A stretch of 64,000 bases of DNA from Paraescarpia echinospica (taxonomy: Eukaryota; Annelida; Polychaeta; Sabellida; Siboglinidae). The first letter of the stretch is position 1. Each line of letters begins with the position of its first letter. The DNA lies in assembly GCA_020002185.1 (NCBI GenBank), contig CM034534.1:66136217-66200216 (forward strand), read 5' to 3'. Below the pieces are notes generated by a model that saw only the letters and a program-made list of their open reading frames with translations, had not been told where the DNA came from and searched no databases. The position numbers and the translations under genes are program-made. Below are positions 50,670 to 62,871 of this stretch, one piece after another.

Positions 50670-53530
50670 AAATAGATGATTACCTACAAACTTATGCAAT
50701 ACACATATTTCAATAAAAAAATAAGTATTATGATAACAACTTATAATAGCTAGTACAATTTGACAACAATTAAAAAAATATACAACTTAATCTGCAACAA
50801 TTTCATTAAAAACTCAGATTTGCAATGAAATTAATGAATAATACAATTTTATCTTCACCAATAAGCTGGAAAACCATTGCAACATACATATTGCGAATAT
50901 ACTTAATCTTGTCTCGGGTCACAAGCAACTCAACAATTTCTCTTTTGTAAAATGGTAACCATTGTAAATATTTGTAATGTGGCATGATTTGTTGGAGGCT
51001 TACTGATATATCGGTATACATGTATTGTATGGGTGCGTGTGGCCTTTCATATAAAATCAGAAATACTTACACATCAAAGGTCTCATAATTCCACATAATT
51101 AGTAAGGTTATGACTTATGTGGGTCATATCTCGAAAATTACTTTATTGATTTTGAAATGTATACATTTTTCATGAGAATGGCACACGCACGCACACACAC
51201 AGATATATTTATATAACAATTACGTTGTTATGCTTTCAGAAAAATCTTTAATATTAAGCATTAATATTAAACCTTTATATATCACAGTTGCAGTGCTTTC
51301 AGAATAATTCTACATGACATGCTCTTGCCGAGTAAACGCGTCGCGGACCACAATGGCACAATGGATTTGTAGAATTTGTACAAAAGTTGTTTAGCCTACT
51401 TATTTATCTTACCACTTTTTAATAAAAAAATTGACATATATAAATTTGAAAAATAACTACTCATAGAATACCCGTCAGTGTTCATTGCAGTCCATCATTT
51501 CGTTTAATGCAAAACAAGATTAATTTCATTATGTACATTTTATGGCGCTTCCACGCAGAGTGGTAGCGCAAGGGCAAGTCCAAGTCAGTGTGACAAACGC
51601 ACGCGCACAAAATGTACAAATCACTGATAAGCTTAATTAATATCAATTATCTTATATGTATCAGACATTTAACATTACACAGCGCATTTAATGCAATCTA
51701 TTGATTTGTGTACTTCTCTTTAAATCTTCAAAATTTCTGTAAAAATGTACCATTCGTGACTTGATAGCGTCACGTGGTATCCGTCACGCATGCACAATTA
51801 CAACTGATTGACGGCTAAGGTGAAAATGGGTCAAAGTTGGCGCGGCGATGGATATACTGAACAGAATTCGCACACGGGCCGCCCGCGTGGCAGGCGACCA
51901 TTCTACCACCAATGCACACGCCTTTATGACGTAACTGTATCGCGTCATGCTTGATCTAGAATTTTGAATTCTGTACTTGATAACGTGACTAAGTTACTAA
52001 CCAATGTTAAACTCGCTGTATCGCTGGCAACCTTTTTGAATGGAGAGCCAAACAGATGAATTGGACTAAATCGGCGGGCCACACATTTATTAGTGAATAT
52101 TGATGATCGTTAGCCTAATTTTCGTGAGAACTGATACATTATGTTATGTTTGGAATCTGAATATAAGCAATCTTGTTTATAACCATGCATTGAAATTTAA
52201 CTTTTAAAACATTTAACAACTTTTTATTAGTTACGAACAAGACGTATTATTATCACCAATCATCAACGTATAAATGTGAACAACACTTCACTTGGATGTC
52301 ACTATTAAAATGAACACATTATTCATGGTTAGGGTTCTTGGTACAAAAATGGCATCATCATGATTGGTTTGACACTTGGTGCAGTTGCAGCCACCAAACA
52401 CATTAACATTGAGCTAAGCGTGTTTGATCAGGTAAGGAAAAGTGTTCCGTCGCGAGATGCATACATGTAGTGACACTCGATGTACAAGCGTTAACTCTGT
52501 AGCGGTAGCTCTGAGCGTCGTAGAGCCGCATTGTGGTTCAATGAACTCCTTCCCGCAGCTTCCGTCGCATCGTCAGGTTAGAAAATAAGAGTCCTGAGAT
52601 TGGCGAGACACCCAGCTTTGCTTTTCGCAATCTGTGTCTCCCACAGTATAGCAACGTGATCTCGGAAGGGGAGACGAACGTAGCTAACTGATGAGACGTT
52701 CTCGCAAATCCAATTGGGGTCTCCATATCTCAGCTCATAGGGCCTCTAATGTGCGACCTACCATAGCACATCGATTCAACTAGCGCTCTTCGCAATAGAG
52801 GAGGTTTAGATAATGCGCAATCATCTCAGCCAGAAGGTATATTGGAACTGCCAGTGGTTTAGTCACGATTTTCACGATGCGCTCATCGTGTCTGAACTGT
52901 GAAATATGTTAATTTTCATTTACTTGACAATCAGACTTTCTTGAGGGGTGACGCAGCAGTTCGTCCGACCATGCCAGTTGCAACTACTGTTGTTACCCCG
53001 CGGGCCGCATTGTGGACAATTTCGGTTTTAGTCCTCTGGCCGCATGAAATAGCTCCGCGGCCAGCAAGTTGCTGACACTTGCTGTAGCGTATAATTGCTC
53101 AAACGTATACGTGAGACGCCAAATTGTATTATTTAACCATGGACATCACCTTTATGCACTGTTGCAACTGACTGCAGGCAATTAATAATTGTTGCAGCGT
53201 AATTCGCCGTAAAAATATATCCCGAGGTCATGTTTCTAAAGCAGTTAACAGCAAAACATTATTTATGGGCTTCGTGTATTCTTACTGTGTATGAGAGCTG
53301 CCAACTCATTGTAGGTACAGGAGAAGTAGTTCTTGTGACCAACGTCTATTAAAATTTTATTGTACGGTGTAGATGCTTTGCATAGAATCCGCAAAAGAAT
53401 CCTTCGAAATATTGAGTATGTGTAGGGGTCTATAACTACTTGACGCAAGTTTAGAACTATATATCAATGTCTTTACTAAGTAAATCATAACAAATAAATT
53501 TAGCATATTTTCTAGGCTTACTAGCTATTT
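50670..53530. other. Largely unannotated stretch with a tRNA-Gly relic
   Basis: No gene is supported. A short plus-strand frame at about 52360-52431 (MIGLTLGAVAATKHINIELS) ends at a good donor GTAAGG and might be a single exon, but I cannot name it. A CA tract is at 51185-51202. Confidence 0.4.
51875..51915 (-). pseudogene. tRNA-Gly fragment
   Basis: The minus strand reads GCATTGGTGGTAGAATGGTC and GCCTGCCACGCGGGCGGCCC. The acceptor 5' strand and anticodon arm match tRNA-Gly(GCC), but the D loop is collapsed and the T arm is missing. It lies about 3.6 kb before the tRNA-rich array. Confidence 0.75.
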
Positions 53531-53542
53531 AAATGAGCTTAA

Positions 53543-54265
53543 GGTAGCAGGATCCTTTTGAACTACTTTTAACACCATATAACATTGTCATTAACTTGAT
53601 GTACCATAAAATAGCACATGGTTTAAATTTGGTAGGAAATTATATTTTTTGCATAAATTATGCTAATTAGCTGACAATATGGCTGCCGCGACAGTCGAAA
53701 GGGGCTCAATTTTCAAACATGATAAAACTTTAACTATACACAGAAGGGATATGAAATTAACAACAGTCAAATATAACACATAAAGGCATATTCTGAGGGA
53801 AATAGATATTACAAAAAAGAAATTAAAATATGTTTACAACATTTATACAATTGTTTCTTATATTCTAGCACCTAATTAAATATTCGTGCTTCATAAAGAA
53901 TCACATTCCACCATTTAAACACAAAATCGTTCCATCATTCCTTAGCCAATTATATAAAGAAACAATGCTGAAAAAATCAGAGCAATATCTAATGGTGTTG
54001 GAGATGTCATGTTTGAGGGTAGAACACATTCACGAAAAAATGATAGTTGAGTAAAATGCGTTTAAAGTTTTGCACTGCAATACGTGGCTATGGAACATAA
54101 ACAAATTCCAGCTTCACTAATTAGGGTTTTTTCTTCTAATTAGAGGCAGTGGGTGGGTTTTTGTCATTTTATACTTGTTTAGCAATAATTAAGCTACAAC
54201 TATAGTGCATTAAAAAAATATGTACAAATTCAGTAAAATCACATTTTTAATGGGATTCTGCTACC
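53543..54265. mobile_element. Non-autonomous TTAA-type DNA transposon (MITE), copy 2
   Basis: Starts GGTAGCAGGATCC and ends GGGATTCTGCTACC, inverted counterparts of about 14 bp. TTAA flanks both ends (53539-53542 and 54266-54269). The TIR core GGTAGCAG matches the element at 18099-19014, and both interiors contain GCATAAATTATGC-like words. No coding capacity. Confidence 0.8.
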
Positions 54266-54275
54266 TTAATATAAA

Positions 54276-54382
54276 TACACACACGCACGCACGCACGCAC
54301 GCATACACACACACAGTGTGTATATATGTACATATATATATATATGTATATATATAATATATACACACTATATATATGCGTG

Positions 54383-54451
<69 letters not shown>

Positions 54452-54452
54452 C
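54276..54452. repeat. Compound CA/TA/TG microsatellite
   Basis: ACGC and CA repeats pass into long TA runs and then TG repeats. It starts only a few bases after the TTAA MITE. Confidence 0.95.
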
Positions 54453-54585
54453 CTATTATACGTTTAAACAAAATCGACAGATACCTAAAAATTGGCTGGT
54501 TTCACATAAATAAAAACACATTTTAGACACTCCATAAGCCAACTACTCTCTCAATTGTCCACTTGCCTCTAGGGGTAATTTTGAT

Positions 54586-54695
54586 AACTGACTGACAGAC
54601 TGACTGAAATATTGACTGACTATCTGACTGACTGACTGGCTGACTGGCTTACTAATTTACTGACTGTCTGACCGGCCGACTGACTGACTGGCAGA
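54586..54695. repeat. (CTGA)n-like tetranucleotide repeat
   Basis: CTGACTGA repeats with interruptions (CTGGCTGA, CTGTCTGA, CCGGCCGA). Confidence 0.9.
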
Positions 54696-55019
54696 TAGCG
54701 TAGACGTAGGTGGATGACAACGGTGAAACGTCACTTTCGGAGTAAGTCTGATGGACAGTATAACAGTGCCAACCGTGACGTCTATTCGTAATTATTCAGA
54801 TGATATTTAATGTCAGACACCTGTTGTTTGCTTCAAAGAGACATAGACTGTTCCTTTTGTCTTTCACGTATCGGGTCAATCACCTGCAATGCACGGAACC
54901 GTCGTAACGTATTGATGATGCGCAATGATTCTATCATATCTCACGACGAAATCAAAGGAAGCAACTACAGTTACACATAGACAACGTGAACGTTGGCTTG
55001 CCGTGAGGATAAATAAATA

Positions 55020-55190
55020 AATTATTTAGAAATGATTCAACGTTGTGCAGCTTCATATGTTCTACATCGCCACCAAAACACCTCCAGCGTGACGGGCGTG
55101 CTTTAAACATTAGGTTGGAGGCCCCTAATAGACAGACGAACAGACGCTAAACGATGCATGATGTACAAGCTAGTAAAAGACGTCGCTGTG
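55020..55190 (+). pseudogene. LINE ORF2 C-terminal fragment
   Basis: The frame reads MIQRCAASYVLHRHQNTSSV, one stop, then LGWRPLIDRRTDAKRCMMYK and LVKDV. This is the QRRAA...TSSV...LGW.L..RR block found at the end of many CR1-like LINE reverse transcriptases. A TG/TATG microsatellite follows at once (55185-55325). Confidence 0.7.
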
Positions 55191-55537
55191 TGCGTGTGTG
55201 TTTGTGCGTGTGTGTATACGTATGTATGTATGTATGTATGTATATCTATAAACGTAAGTATGTACGTATGCATGTGTGTGTGTGTGCGTGCGCGCGCGCG
55301 CGTGGGTATGTATGTATGTATACAATTAATACATGACAAATATGACTAAATGTTGACTGACCCAAAACTATTATTTCCACTAAGACCTGACAGATTTCTG
55401 GCGTACAAGCCACCTTCACTGTGATGAAGAGTACATACGTTTCCTGGTTAGACAGCCTTACAAGTTAATACTAAAACATTTGAAATTGAATATGTACATC
55501 TATGAACATATAACACAAAAGTGTGCAACAAATGTAT

Positions 55538-55607
55538 GCATTGATGGTTCAGTGGTAGACTACTCGCCTGCCACGGGGCGGCCCGGGTTCGATTTCCGGC
55601 CAGTGCA
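55538..55607 (+). pseudogene. tRNA-Gly(GCC)-like A copy, unit 1
   Basis: 70 bases with GCC in the anticodon position and an intact-looking B box (GGTTCGATT). The acceptor stem has changes (GCATTGA against CAGTGC), and one base is missing after the anticodon loop (CCACGGGGCGG), spoiling the anticodon stem. Confidence 0.8.
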
Positions 55608-55626
55608 ACTTCTCTGTTACATCACG

Positions 55627-55932
55627 CTAATAATAGAAGGTAAAGGTAAGTTCTTACATAGCGCAGTATCCAGTCCTTTGTACTGTTCAAAGCGCTTTAC
55701 GCTTTACTCCCTGCCAGACCTATTTAATAGAACAACATCTCTGCGCAAAGACTATTCGTAGACAAATATCCACCACTGCCTGTGGCCTGGTACTCATTTA
55801 TACAACCGACTGAACTGAAGCAACGTAAAATGAACGAACTTGGCCAAGGTTCGGCACGGCAAAATAGGATTCGAACCCGGATTCTCTCGATTGATAGTCC
55901 GATGCTCGTGTTACTGTGCCACTGCGCTCCAC
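55627..55932 (-). mobile_element. tRNA-derived SINE, left arm of unit 1
   Basis: On the minus strand it begins GTGGAGCGCAGTGGCACAGT (A-box-like), has GGGTTCGAATCC (B box), then a body ending GCGCTATGTAAGAACTTACC and a CTATTATTAG tail. Equivalent minus copies lie at about 57825-58132, 59997-60304 and 62138-62445. Confidence 0.8.
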
Positions 55933-56307
55933 AATAATGGCGCACAAACCATATAGATATACTTCTGTTTTGTCCTAGCCACAAAAAAACGCACGGAATC
56001 CTGTAGTTATGTGTCGGTTCCTCTCCGAGTAGTTCCCTAACTACAAATAACTAAAGTAAACATTTTCGACATTTGGCACAACGTCATATACCGCATCTTG
56101 TCCGTGTCTTCCAGAAGAAGATACATTCTATTGAGTCCGTCTACATTTCTATGCCAATACATGATAAATATCCCACACATGGGGTAAATTATTTTGTGTA
56201 ACATACTATGGGCTCAACAGTATGTAGCTTCTTCTAGAAGACAGTGGCAAGATAAAGCATATGGCGTACGTAAAGGATTAGTCCCAACGCTAAGAACAAA
56301 AAGAAAT

Positions 56308-56376
56308 TGCATTGGCCGGGAATCGACCCGGGTCGCCGCGTGGCAGGCGAGCATTCTACCACTGAACCACCAATGC
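56308..56376 (-). pseudogene. tRNA-Gly(GCC)-like B copy, unit 1
   Basis: 69 bases; acceptor stem GCATTGG/CCAATGC is good, but one base is missing from the T loop and one near the anticodon arm, so probably not functional. Confidence 0.8.
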
Positions 56377-56412
56377 GCACATATCCCATCTATCACATCA
56401 CCATTCCTAGTA

Positions 56413-56807
56413 ATAAAAATCACTCCCCCACCCTCCCTTGTTAGCTGAGATGGGACAAGTTAGATAAGCATATGATTTAAATGCTCCGTTTTACTTAACT
56501 AATTATTCGATCTGAGAATGCATAGTGCATTTATAAATATTACACTTCGTACTTTAATCGCTATTGCTTAGTACTTTTACCGTCAGCAATCGTATAAAAC
56601 GGCGATTTGACAAGGGTGGCGTGCGCCTTATAACCTACATTGCTTTATTTGCGATGCTTAGAACTATACTCTTATTATTATGTTGTCATTTTAAAAATTG
56701 TAGACTACATGGACCATCCTGTAAGTGATGTAAATTTACTAAAAATTTGTATTCCGTTGAAAGTACTCATATTTAAGAAATCTGTCGTTGGGTTTCTGGC
56801 AATTGCT
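56413..56807 (+). repeat. Palindrome spacer, unit 1 (inverted relative to units 2-4)
   Basis: In unit 1 the C-rich end (ACCCTCCC at 56430) is on the left and CTGTCGTTGGGTTTC (56782) on the right. In units 2-4 the order is reversed: AAACCCAACGAC at 58617, 60781 and 62921 on the left, and GGGAGGGTGGGG at 58965, 61130 and 63271 on the right. Confidence 0.95.
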
Positions 56808-56846
56808 TTTTACTAGGAATGGTGATATGATAAATGGGATATGTGC

Positions 56847-56917
56847 GCATTGGTGGTTCAGTGGTAGAAAGCTCGCCTGCCACGCGGGCGGCCCGGTTTC
56901 GATTCCCGGCCAATGCA
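56847..56917 (+). tRNA. tRNA-Gly(GCC), C copy, unit 1
   Basis: 71 bases, anticodon GCC in CTGCCAC, good acceptor stem. One T-stem mismatch (CCGGTTTCGATTCCCGG) and AAAGCTCGC in place of AATGCTCGC. Possibly functional. Confidence 0.6.
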
Positions 56918-56957
56918 ATTTCTTGTTGTTCTTAGCGTTGGGACTAATCCTTTACGT

Positions 56958-57144
56958 ACGTCATATACTCCATCTTGCCCGTGTCTTCCAGAAGAAGCTA
57001 CACACTGTTGAGCCCATAGTATGTTACACAAAATCATTTACCCCATGCGTGGGACATTTATCATCCATTGGCATAGAAATGTAGACGGGCTCAACAGTTT
57101 GTATCTTCTTCTGGTAGACACGGGCAAGATGGAGTATATGACGT
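56958..57144. mobile_element. 187-bp hairpin MITE inside the palindrome arm
   Basis: ACGTCATATACTCCATCTTG, CCCGTGTCTTCCAGAAGAAG and CTGTTGAGCCC are matched in inverted order at the other end, giving TIRs of about 57 bp with few mismatches around a 70-80-bp loop. A matching element lies in the left arm (about 56081-56267) and in each later unit. Confidence 0.75.
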
Positions 57145-57294
57145 TGTGCCAAATGTCGAAAATGTTGACGTTATTTTTTTGTAGGTAGGGAACTTCTTGG
57201 AGAGAAACCGACAAATAACTACATGGTTTCCATGAGTTTTTTTCTGGCTGTGACAAAACTGAAGTATATCTATATGGTTTGTGCGTCATAATTT

Positions 57295-57600
57295 GTGGAG
57301 CGCATGGCACAGTGACACGAACATCGGACTATCAATCGAGAGAATCTGGGTTCGAATCTTAAGTTGCCGTGTCGAACCTTGGACAAGTTCGTTCACTCTA
57401 CGTTGCTTCAGTTCACTCGGCTGTATGGATGAGTATCTGGCCACAGACAGTGGTGGATATTTGTGTACGAATGATCTTCGCGCAGAGATGGTGTTCTATT
57501 AAATAGGTGTGGCAGGGAGTAAAGCGTAAAGCGCTTTCAAGAGTACAAAGACTGGATACTGTGCTATGTAAGAACTTACCTTTACCTTCTATTATTAGCG
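57295..57600 (+). mobile_element. tRNA-derived SINE, right arm of unit 1
   Basis: Plus-strand counterpart: GTGGAGCGCATGGCACAGTG, GGGTTCGAATC, ending CTTACCTTTACCTTCTATT. Equivalent copies at about 59468-59772 and 61618-61916, and from 63779 to the window end. Unit 3 has a 10-base deletion in the tRNA head. Confidence 0.8.
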
Positions 57601-57734
57601 TACAAGCCACCGTTACTGTGATATAGAGTACATACGTTTCATGGTTAGACAGCCTTACATGTTAATACTAAAACATTTGAAATTGAAAATGTACATATAT
57701 GGACATATAACACGAAAGTGTGCAACAAATGTAT

Positions 57735-57804
57735 GCATTGGTGGTTCAGTGGTAGGCTGCTCGCCTGCCACGGGGCGGCCCGGGTTCGATTTCCGGCCAG
57801 TGCA
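57735..57804 (+). pseudogene. tRNA-Gly(GCC)-like A copy, unit 2
   Basis: Same one-base loss after the anticodon as the unit-1 A copy; acceptor stem GCATTGG against CCAGTGC has one weak pair. The A box region is intact (TGGTTCAGTGG). Confidence 0.75.
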
Positions 57805-58495
57805 ACTTCTCTGTTACATCACGCTAATAATAGAAGGTAAAGGTAAGTTCTTACATAGCGCAGTATCCAGTCCTTTGTACTGTTCAAAGCGCTTTACGCT
57901 TTACTCACTGCCAGACCTATTTAACAGAACACCATCTCTGCACGAAGACTATTCGTAAACAAATATCCACCACTGTCTGTGGTCTGGTACTCATTTATAC
58001 AGCCGACTCAACTGAAGCAACGTAAAATGAACGAACTTGGCCAAGGTTCGGCACGGCAACATAGGATTCGAACTCGGATTCTCTCGATTGATAGTCCGAT
58101 GCTCGTGTCACTGTGCCACTGCGCTCCACAATAGTGGCGCACAAACCATATAGATATACTTTAGTTTTGTCCTAGCCACCAAAAACGCACGGAATCCTGT
58201 AGTTATGTGTCGGTTCCTCTCCGAGTAGTTCCCTAAATACAAGTAACTAAATTAAAATTGTCGACATTTGGCACAACGTCATATACTCCATCTTGCCCGT
58301 GTCTTCCAGAAGAAGATACATTCTATTGAGTCCGTTTACCTTTCTATGCCTATAAGTGTCCCACACATGGGGTAAATTATTTTGTGTAACATACTATTGC
58401 CTCAACAGTATGTAGCTTCTTCTGGAAGACAGGGGCAAGATAAAGTATATGGCGTACGTAAAGGATTAGTCCCAACGCTAAGAACAAAAAGAAAT

Positions 58496-58566
58496 TGCAT
58501 TGGCCGGGATTCGAACCCGGGCCGCCCGCGTGGCAGGCGAGCATTCTACCACTGAACACCCAATGC
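58496..58566 (-). tRNA. tRNA-Gly(GCC)-like B copy, unit 2
   Basis: Full 71 bases with intact acceptor, anticodon and T arms. Positions just after the acceptor stem read GTG instead of TGG, which weakens the A box. Function uncertain. Confidence 0.6.
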
Positions 58567-59027
58567 GCACATATCCATTTACCACATCACCATTCCTAGT
58601 AAAAAGCAATTGCCAGAAACCCAACGACAGATTTCTTAAATATGAGTACTTTCAACGGAATACAAATTCTTAGTAAATTTACAATACTTACAGGATAGTC
58701 CATGTAGTCTACAATTTTTAAAATAACAACATAATAATAAGAACATAGTTCTAAGCATCGCAAATACAGCAATGTAGGTTATAAGGCGCACGCAACCCTT
58801 GTCAAATCGCCGTTTTATACGATTGCTGACGGTAAAAGTACTAAATTAAAATACGAAGTGTAATATTTATAAATGCACTGTGCATTCTCAGATCGAATAA
58901 TTAGTTAAGTAAAACGGAGCATTTAAATCATATGCATCTCTAACTTGTCCCATCTCAGCTAACATGGGAGGGTGGGGGGGAGTGATTTTTGTTACTAGGA
59001 ATGGTTATGTGATAAATGAAAATGTGC

Positions 59028-59089
59028 GCATTGGTGGTTCAGTGGTAGAATGCTCGCCTGCCACGCGGGCGGCCCGGGTTCGATTTGCA
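59028..59089 (+). pseudogene. tRNA-Gly(GCC) C copy, unit 2, 3'-deleted
   Basis: The 5' part through GGGTTCGATT is canonical; the 3' T-stem strand and most of the acceptor 3' strand are deleted before TGCA. It cannot fold as a tRNA. Confidence 0.85.
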
Positions 59090-59907
59090 ATTTATTTTTG
59101 TTCTTAGCGTTGGGACTAATCCTTTACGTACGTCATATACTCCATCTTGCCCGTGTCTTCCAGAAGAAGTTACATACTGTTGAGCCCATAGTATGTTACA
59201 CAAAATAATTTACCCCATGCGTGGGACATTTATCATCCATTGGCATAGAAATGTAGACGGGCTCAACAGTATGTATCTTCTTCTGGAAGACACGGACAAG
59301 ATGGAGTATACGACGTTGTGCCAAATGTCGAAAATGTTGACGTTATTTTTTTTGTAGGTAGGGAACTTCTTGGAGAGGAACCGACACATAACTACATGGT
59401 TTCCATGAGTTTTTTTCTGGCTGTGACAAAACTGAAGTATATCTATATGGTTTGTGCGTCATAATTTGTGGAGCGCATGGCACAGTGACACGAACATCGG
59501 ACTATCAATCGAGAGAATCTGGGTTCGAATCTTAAGTTGCCGTGTCGAACCTTGGACAAGTTCGTTCACTCTACGTTGCTTCAGTTCACTCGGCTGTATG
59601 GATGAGTATCTGGCCACAGACAGTGGTAGATATTTGTGTACGAATGATCTTCGCGCAGAGATGGTGTTCTATTAAATAGGTCTGGCAGGGAGTAAAGCGT
59701 AAAGCGCTTTCAAGAGTACAAAGACTGGATACTGTGCTATGTAAGAACTTACCTTTACCTTCTATTATTAGCGTACAAGCCACATTTACTGTGATATAGA
59801 GTACATACGTTTCCTGGTTAGACAGCCTTACAGGTTAATACTAAAACATTTGAAATTGAAAATGTACATATATGGACATATAACACGAAAGTGTGCAACA
59901 AATGTAT

Positions 59908-59977
59908 GCACTGGTGGTTCAGTGGTAGGCTGCTCGCCTGCCACGGGGCGGCCCGGGTTCGATTTCCGGCCAGTGCA
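59908..59977 (+). pseudogene. tRNA-Gly(GCC)-like A copy, unit 3
   Basis: Acceptor stem GCACTGG pairs fully with CCAGTGC, a compensatory-looking change relative to other A copies. The anticodon-arm deletion is shared with them. Confidence 0.75.
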
Positions 59978-60668
59978 ACTTCTCTGTTACATCACGCTAA
60001 TAATAGAAGGTAAAGGTAAGTTCTTACATAGCGCAGTATCCAGTCCTTTGTACTGTTCAAAGCGCTTTACGCTTTACTCACTGCCAGACCTATTTCACAG
60101 AACACCATCTCTGTGCGAAGACTATTCGTAAACAAATATCCACCACTGTATGTGGTCTGGTACTCATTTATACAGCCGACTCAACTGAAGCAACGTAAAA
60201 TGAACGAACTTGGCCAAGGTTCGGCACGGCAACATAGGATTCGAACTCTGATTCTCTCGATTGATAGTCCGATGCTCGTGTCACTGTGCCACTGCGCTCC
60301 ACAATAGTGGCGCACAAACCATATAGATATACTTCAGTTTTGTCCTAGCCACCAAAAACGCACGGAATCCTGTAGTTATGTGTCGGTTCCTCTCCGAGTA
60401 GTTCCCTAACTACAAGTAACTAAATTAACATTTTCGACATTTGGCACAACGTCATATACTCCATCTTGCCCGTGTCTTCCAGAAGAAGATACATTCTATT
60501 GAGTCCGTCTACCTTTCTATGCCAATAAGTGTCCCACACATGGGGTAAATTATTTTGTGTAACATACTATTGTCTCAACAGTACGTAGCTTCTTCTGGAA
60601 GACAGGGGCAAGATAAAGTATATGGCGTACGTAAAGGATTAGTCCCAACGCTAAGAACAAAAAGAAAT

Positions 60669-60730
60669 TGCATTGGCCGGGATTCGAACCCGCGTGGCAG
60701 GCGAGCATTCTACCACTGAACACCCAATGC
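60669..60730 (-). pseudogene. tRNA-Gly(GCC) B copy, unit 3, internal deletion
   Basis: 62 bases: the segment between the anticodon arm and the T arm (GGGCCGCC on the plus strand) is deleted. The same deletion is in unit 4. Confidence 0.85.
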
Positions 60731-61190
60731 GCACATATCCATTTACCACATCACCATTCCTAGTAAAAAGCAATTGCCAGAAACCCAACGACAGATTTCT
60801 TAAATATGAGTACTTTCAACGGAATACAAATTCTTAGTAAATTTACCATACTTACAGGATAGTCCATGTAGTCTACAATTTTTAAAATAACAACATAATA
60901 ATAAGAACACAGTTCTAAGCATCGCAAATACAGCAATGTAGGTTATAAGGCGCACGCAACCCTTGTCAAATCGCCGTTTTATACGATTGCTGACGGTAAA
61001 AGTACAAAATTAAAATACGAAGTGTAATATTTATAAATGCACTGTGGATTCTCATATCGAATAATTAGTTAAGTAAAACGGAGCATTTAAATCATATGCA
61101 TCTCTAACTTGTCCAATCTCAGCTAACAAGGGAGGGTGGGGGGAGTGATTTTTGTTACTAGGAATGGTTATGTGATCAATAAAAATGTGC

Positions 61191-61261
61191 GCATTGGTGG
61201 TTCAGTGGTAGAATGCTCGCCTGCCACGCGGGCGGCCCGGGTTCGATTCCCGGCCAATGCA
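61191..61261 (+). tRNA. tRNA-Gly(GCC), C copy, unit 3
   Basis: 71 bases with paired acceptor stem (GCATTGG/CCAATGC), D arm GGTTCAGTGG, anticodon GCC in loop CTGCCAC, and T arm CCGGGTTCGATTCCCGG fully paired. Both internal promoter boxes are canonical. Best candidate for an active gene. Confidence 0.9.
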
Positions 61262-62048
61262 TTTTCTTTTTGTACTTAGCGTACGTCATATACTCCATCT
61301 TGCCCGTGTCTTCCAGAAGAAGCTACATATTGTTGAGCCCATAGTATGTTACACAAAATCATTTACCCTATGCGTGGGACATTTATCATCCATTGGCATA
61401 GAAATGTAGACGAGCTCAACAGTATGTATCTTCTTCTGGAAGACACGGGCAAGATGGAGTATATGACGTTGTGCCAAATGTCGAAAATGTTGACGTTATT
61501 TTTTTGTAGGTAGGGAACTTCTTGGAGAGGAACGGACACATAACTACATGGTTTCCATGAGTTTTTTTCTCGCTGTGCAAAACTGAAGTATATCTATATG
61601 GTTTGTGCGTCATAATTTGTGGAGCGTATGGCACAGTGACACGAACATCGGACGAGAATCTGGGTTCGAATCTTAAGTTGCCGTGTCGAACCTTGGACAA
61701 GTTCGTTCACTCTACGTTGCTTCAGTTCACCCGGCTGTATGGATGAGTATCTGGCCACAGACAGTGGTGGATATTTGTGTACGAATGATCTTCGCGCAGA
61801 GATGGTGTTCTATTAAATAGGTCTGGCAGGGAGTAAAGCGTAAAGCGCTTTCAAGAGTACAAAGACTGGATACTGCGCTATGTAAGAACTTACCTTTACC
61901 TTCTATTATTAGCGTACAAACCACATTTACTGTGATATAGAGTACATACGTTTCCTGGTTAGACAGCCTTACAGGTTAATACTAAAACATTTGAAATTGA
62001 AAATGTACATATATGGACATATAACACGAAAGTGTGCAACAAATGTAT

Positions 62049-62118
62049 GCATTGGTGGTTCAGTGGTAGGCTGCTCGCCTGCCACGGGGCGGCCCGGGTT
62101 CGATTTCCGGCCAGTGCA
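62049..62118 (+). pseudogene. tRNA-Gly(GCC)-like A copy, unit 4
   Basis: Same form as the unit-2 A copy, with the one-base anticodon-arm loss. Confidence 0.75.
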
Positions 62119-62809
62119 ACTTTTCTGTTACATCACGCTAATAATAGAAGGTAAAGGTAAGTTCTTACATAGCGCAGTACCCAGTCCTTTGTACTGTTCA
62201 AAGTGCTTTATGCTTTACTCCCTGCCAGACCTATTTAACAATACACCATCTCTGCGCGAAGACTCTTCGTAAACAAATATCCACCACTGTCTGTGGTCTG
62301 GTACTCATTTATACAGCCGACTGAACTGAAGCAACGTAAAATGAACGAACTTGGCCAAGGTTCGGCACAGCAACATAGGATTCGAAAACGGATTCTCTCG
62401 ATTGATAGTCCGATGCTCGTGTCACTGTGCCACTGCGCTCCACAATAGTGGCGCACAAACCATATAGATATACTTCAGTTTTGTTCTAGCCACCAAAAAC
62501 GCACGGAATCCTGTATTTATGTGTCGGTTCCTCTCCAAGTAGTTCCCTAACTACAAGTAACTAAATTAAAATTGTCGACATTTGGCACAACGTCATATAC
62601 TCCATCTTGCCCGTGTCTTCCAGAAGAAGATACATTCTATTGAGTCCGTCTACCTTTCTATGCCAATAAGTGTCCCACACATGGGGTAAATTATTTTGTG
62701 TAACATACTATTGCCTCAACAGTATGTAGCTTCTTCTGGAAGACAGGGGCAAGATAAAGTATATGGCGTACGTAAAGGATTAGTCCCAACGCTAAGAACA
62801 AAAAGAAAT

Positions 62810-62871
62810 TGCATTGGCCGGGATTCGAACCCGCGTGGCAGGCGAGCATTCTACCACTGAACACCCAATGC
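62810..62871 (-). pseudogene. tRNA-Gly(GCC) B copy, unit 4, internal deletion
   Basis: Carries the same deletion as the unit-3 B copy, lacking the variable loop region and part of the T stem. Confidence 0.85.

Noticed and set aside
55480..55761. Repeated approximately 93-codon ORFs at each array unit start
   Set aside because: They are translations through the tRNA-like A copy and antisense SINE, so not proteins.
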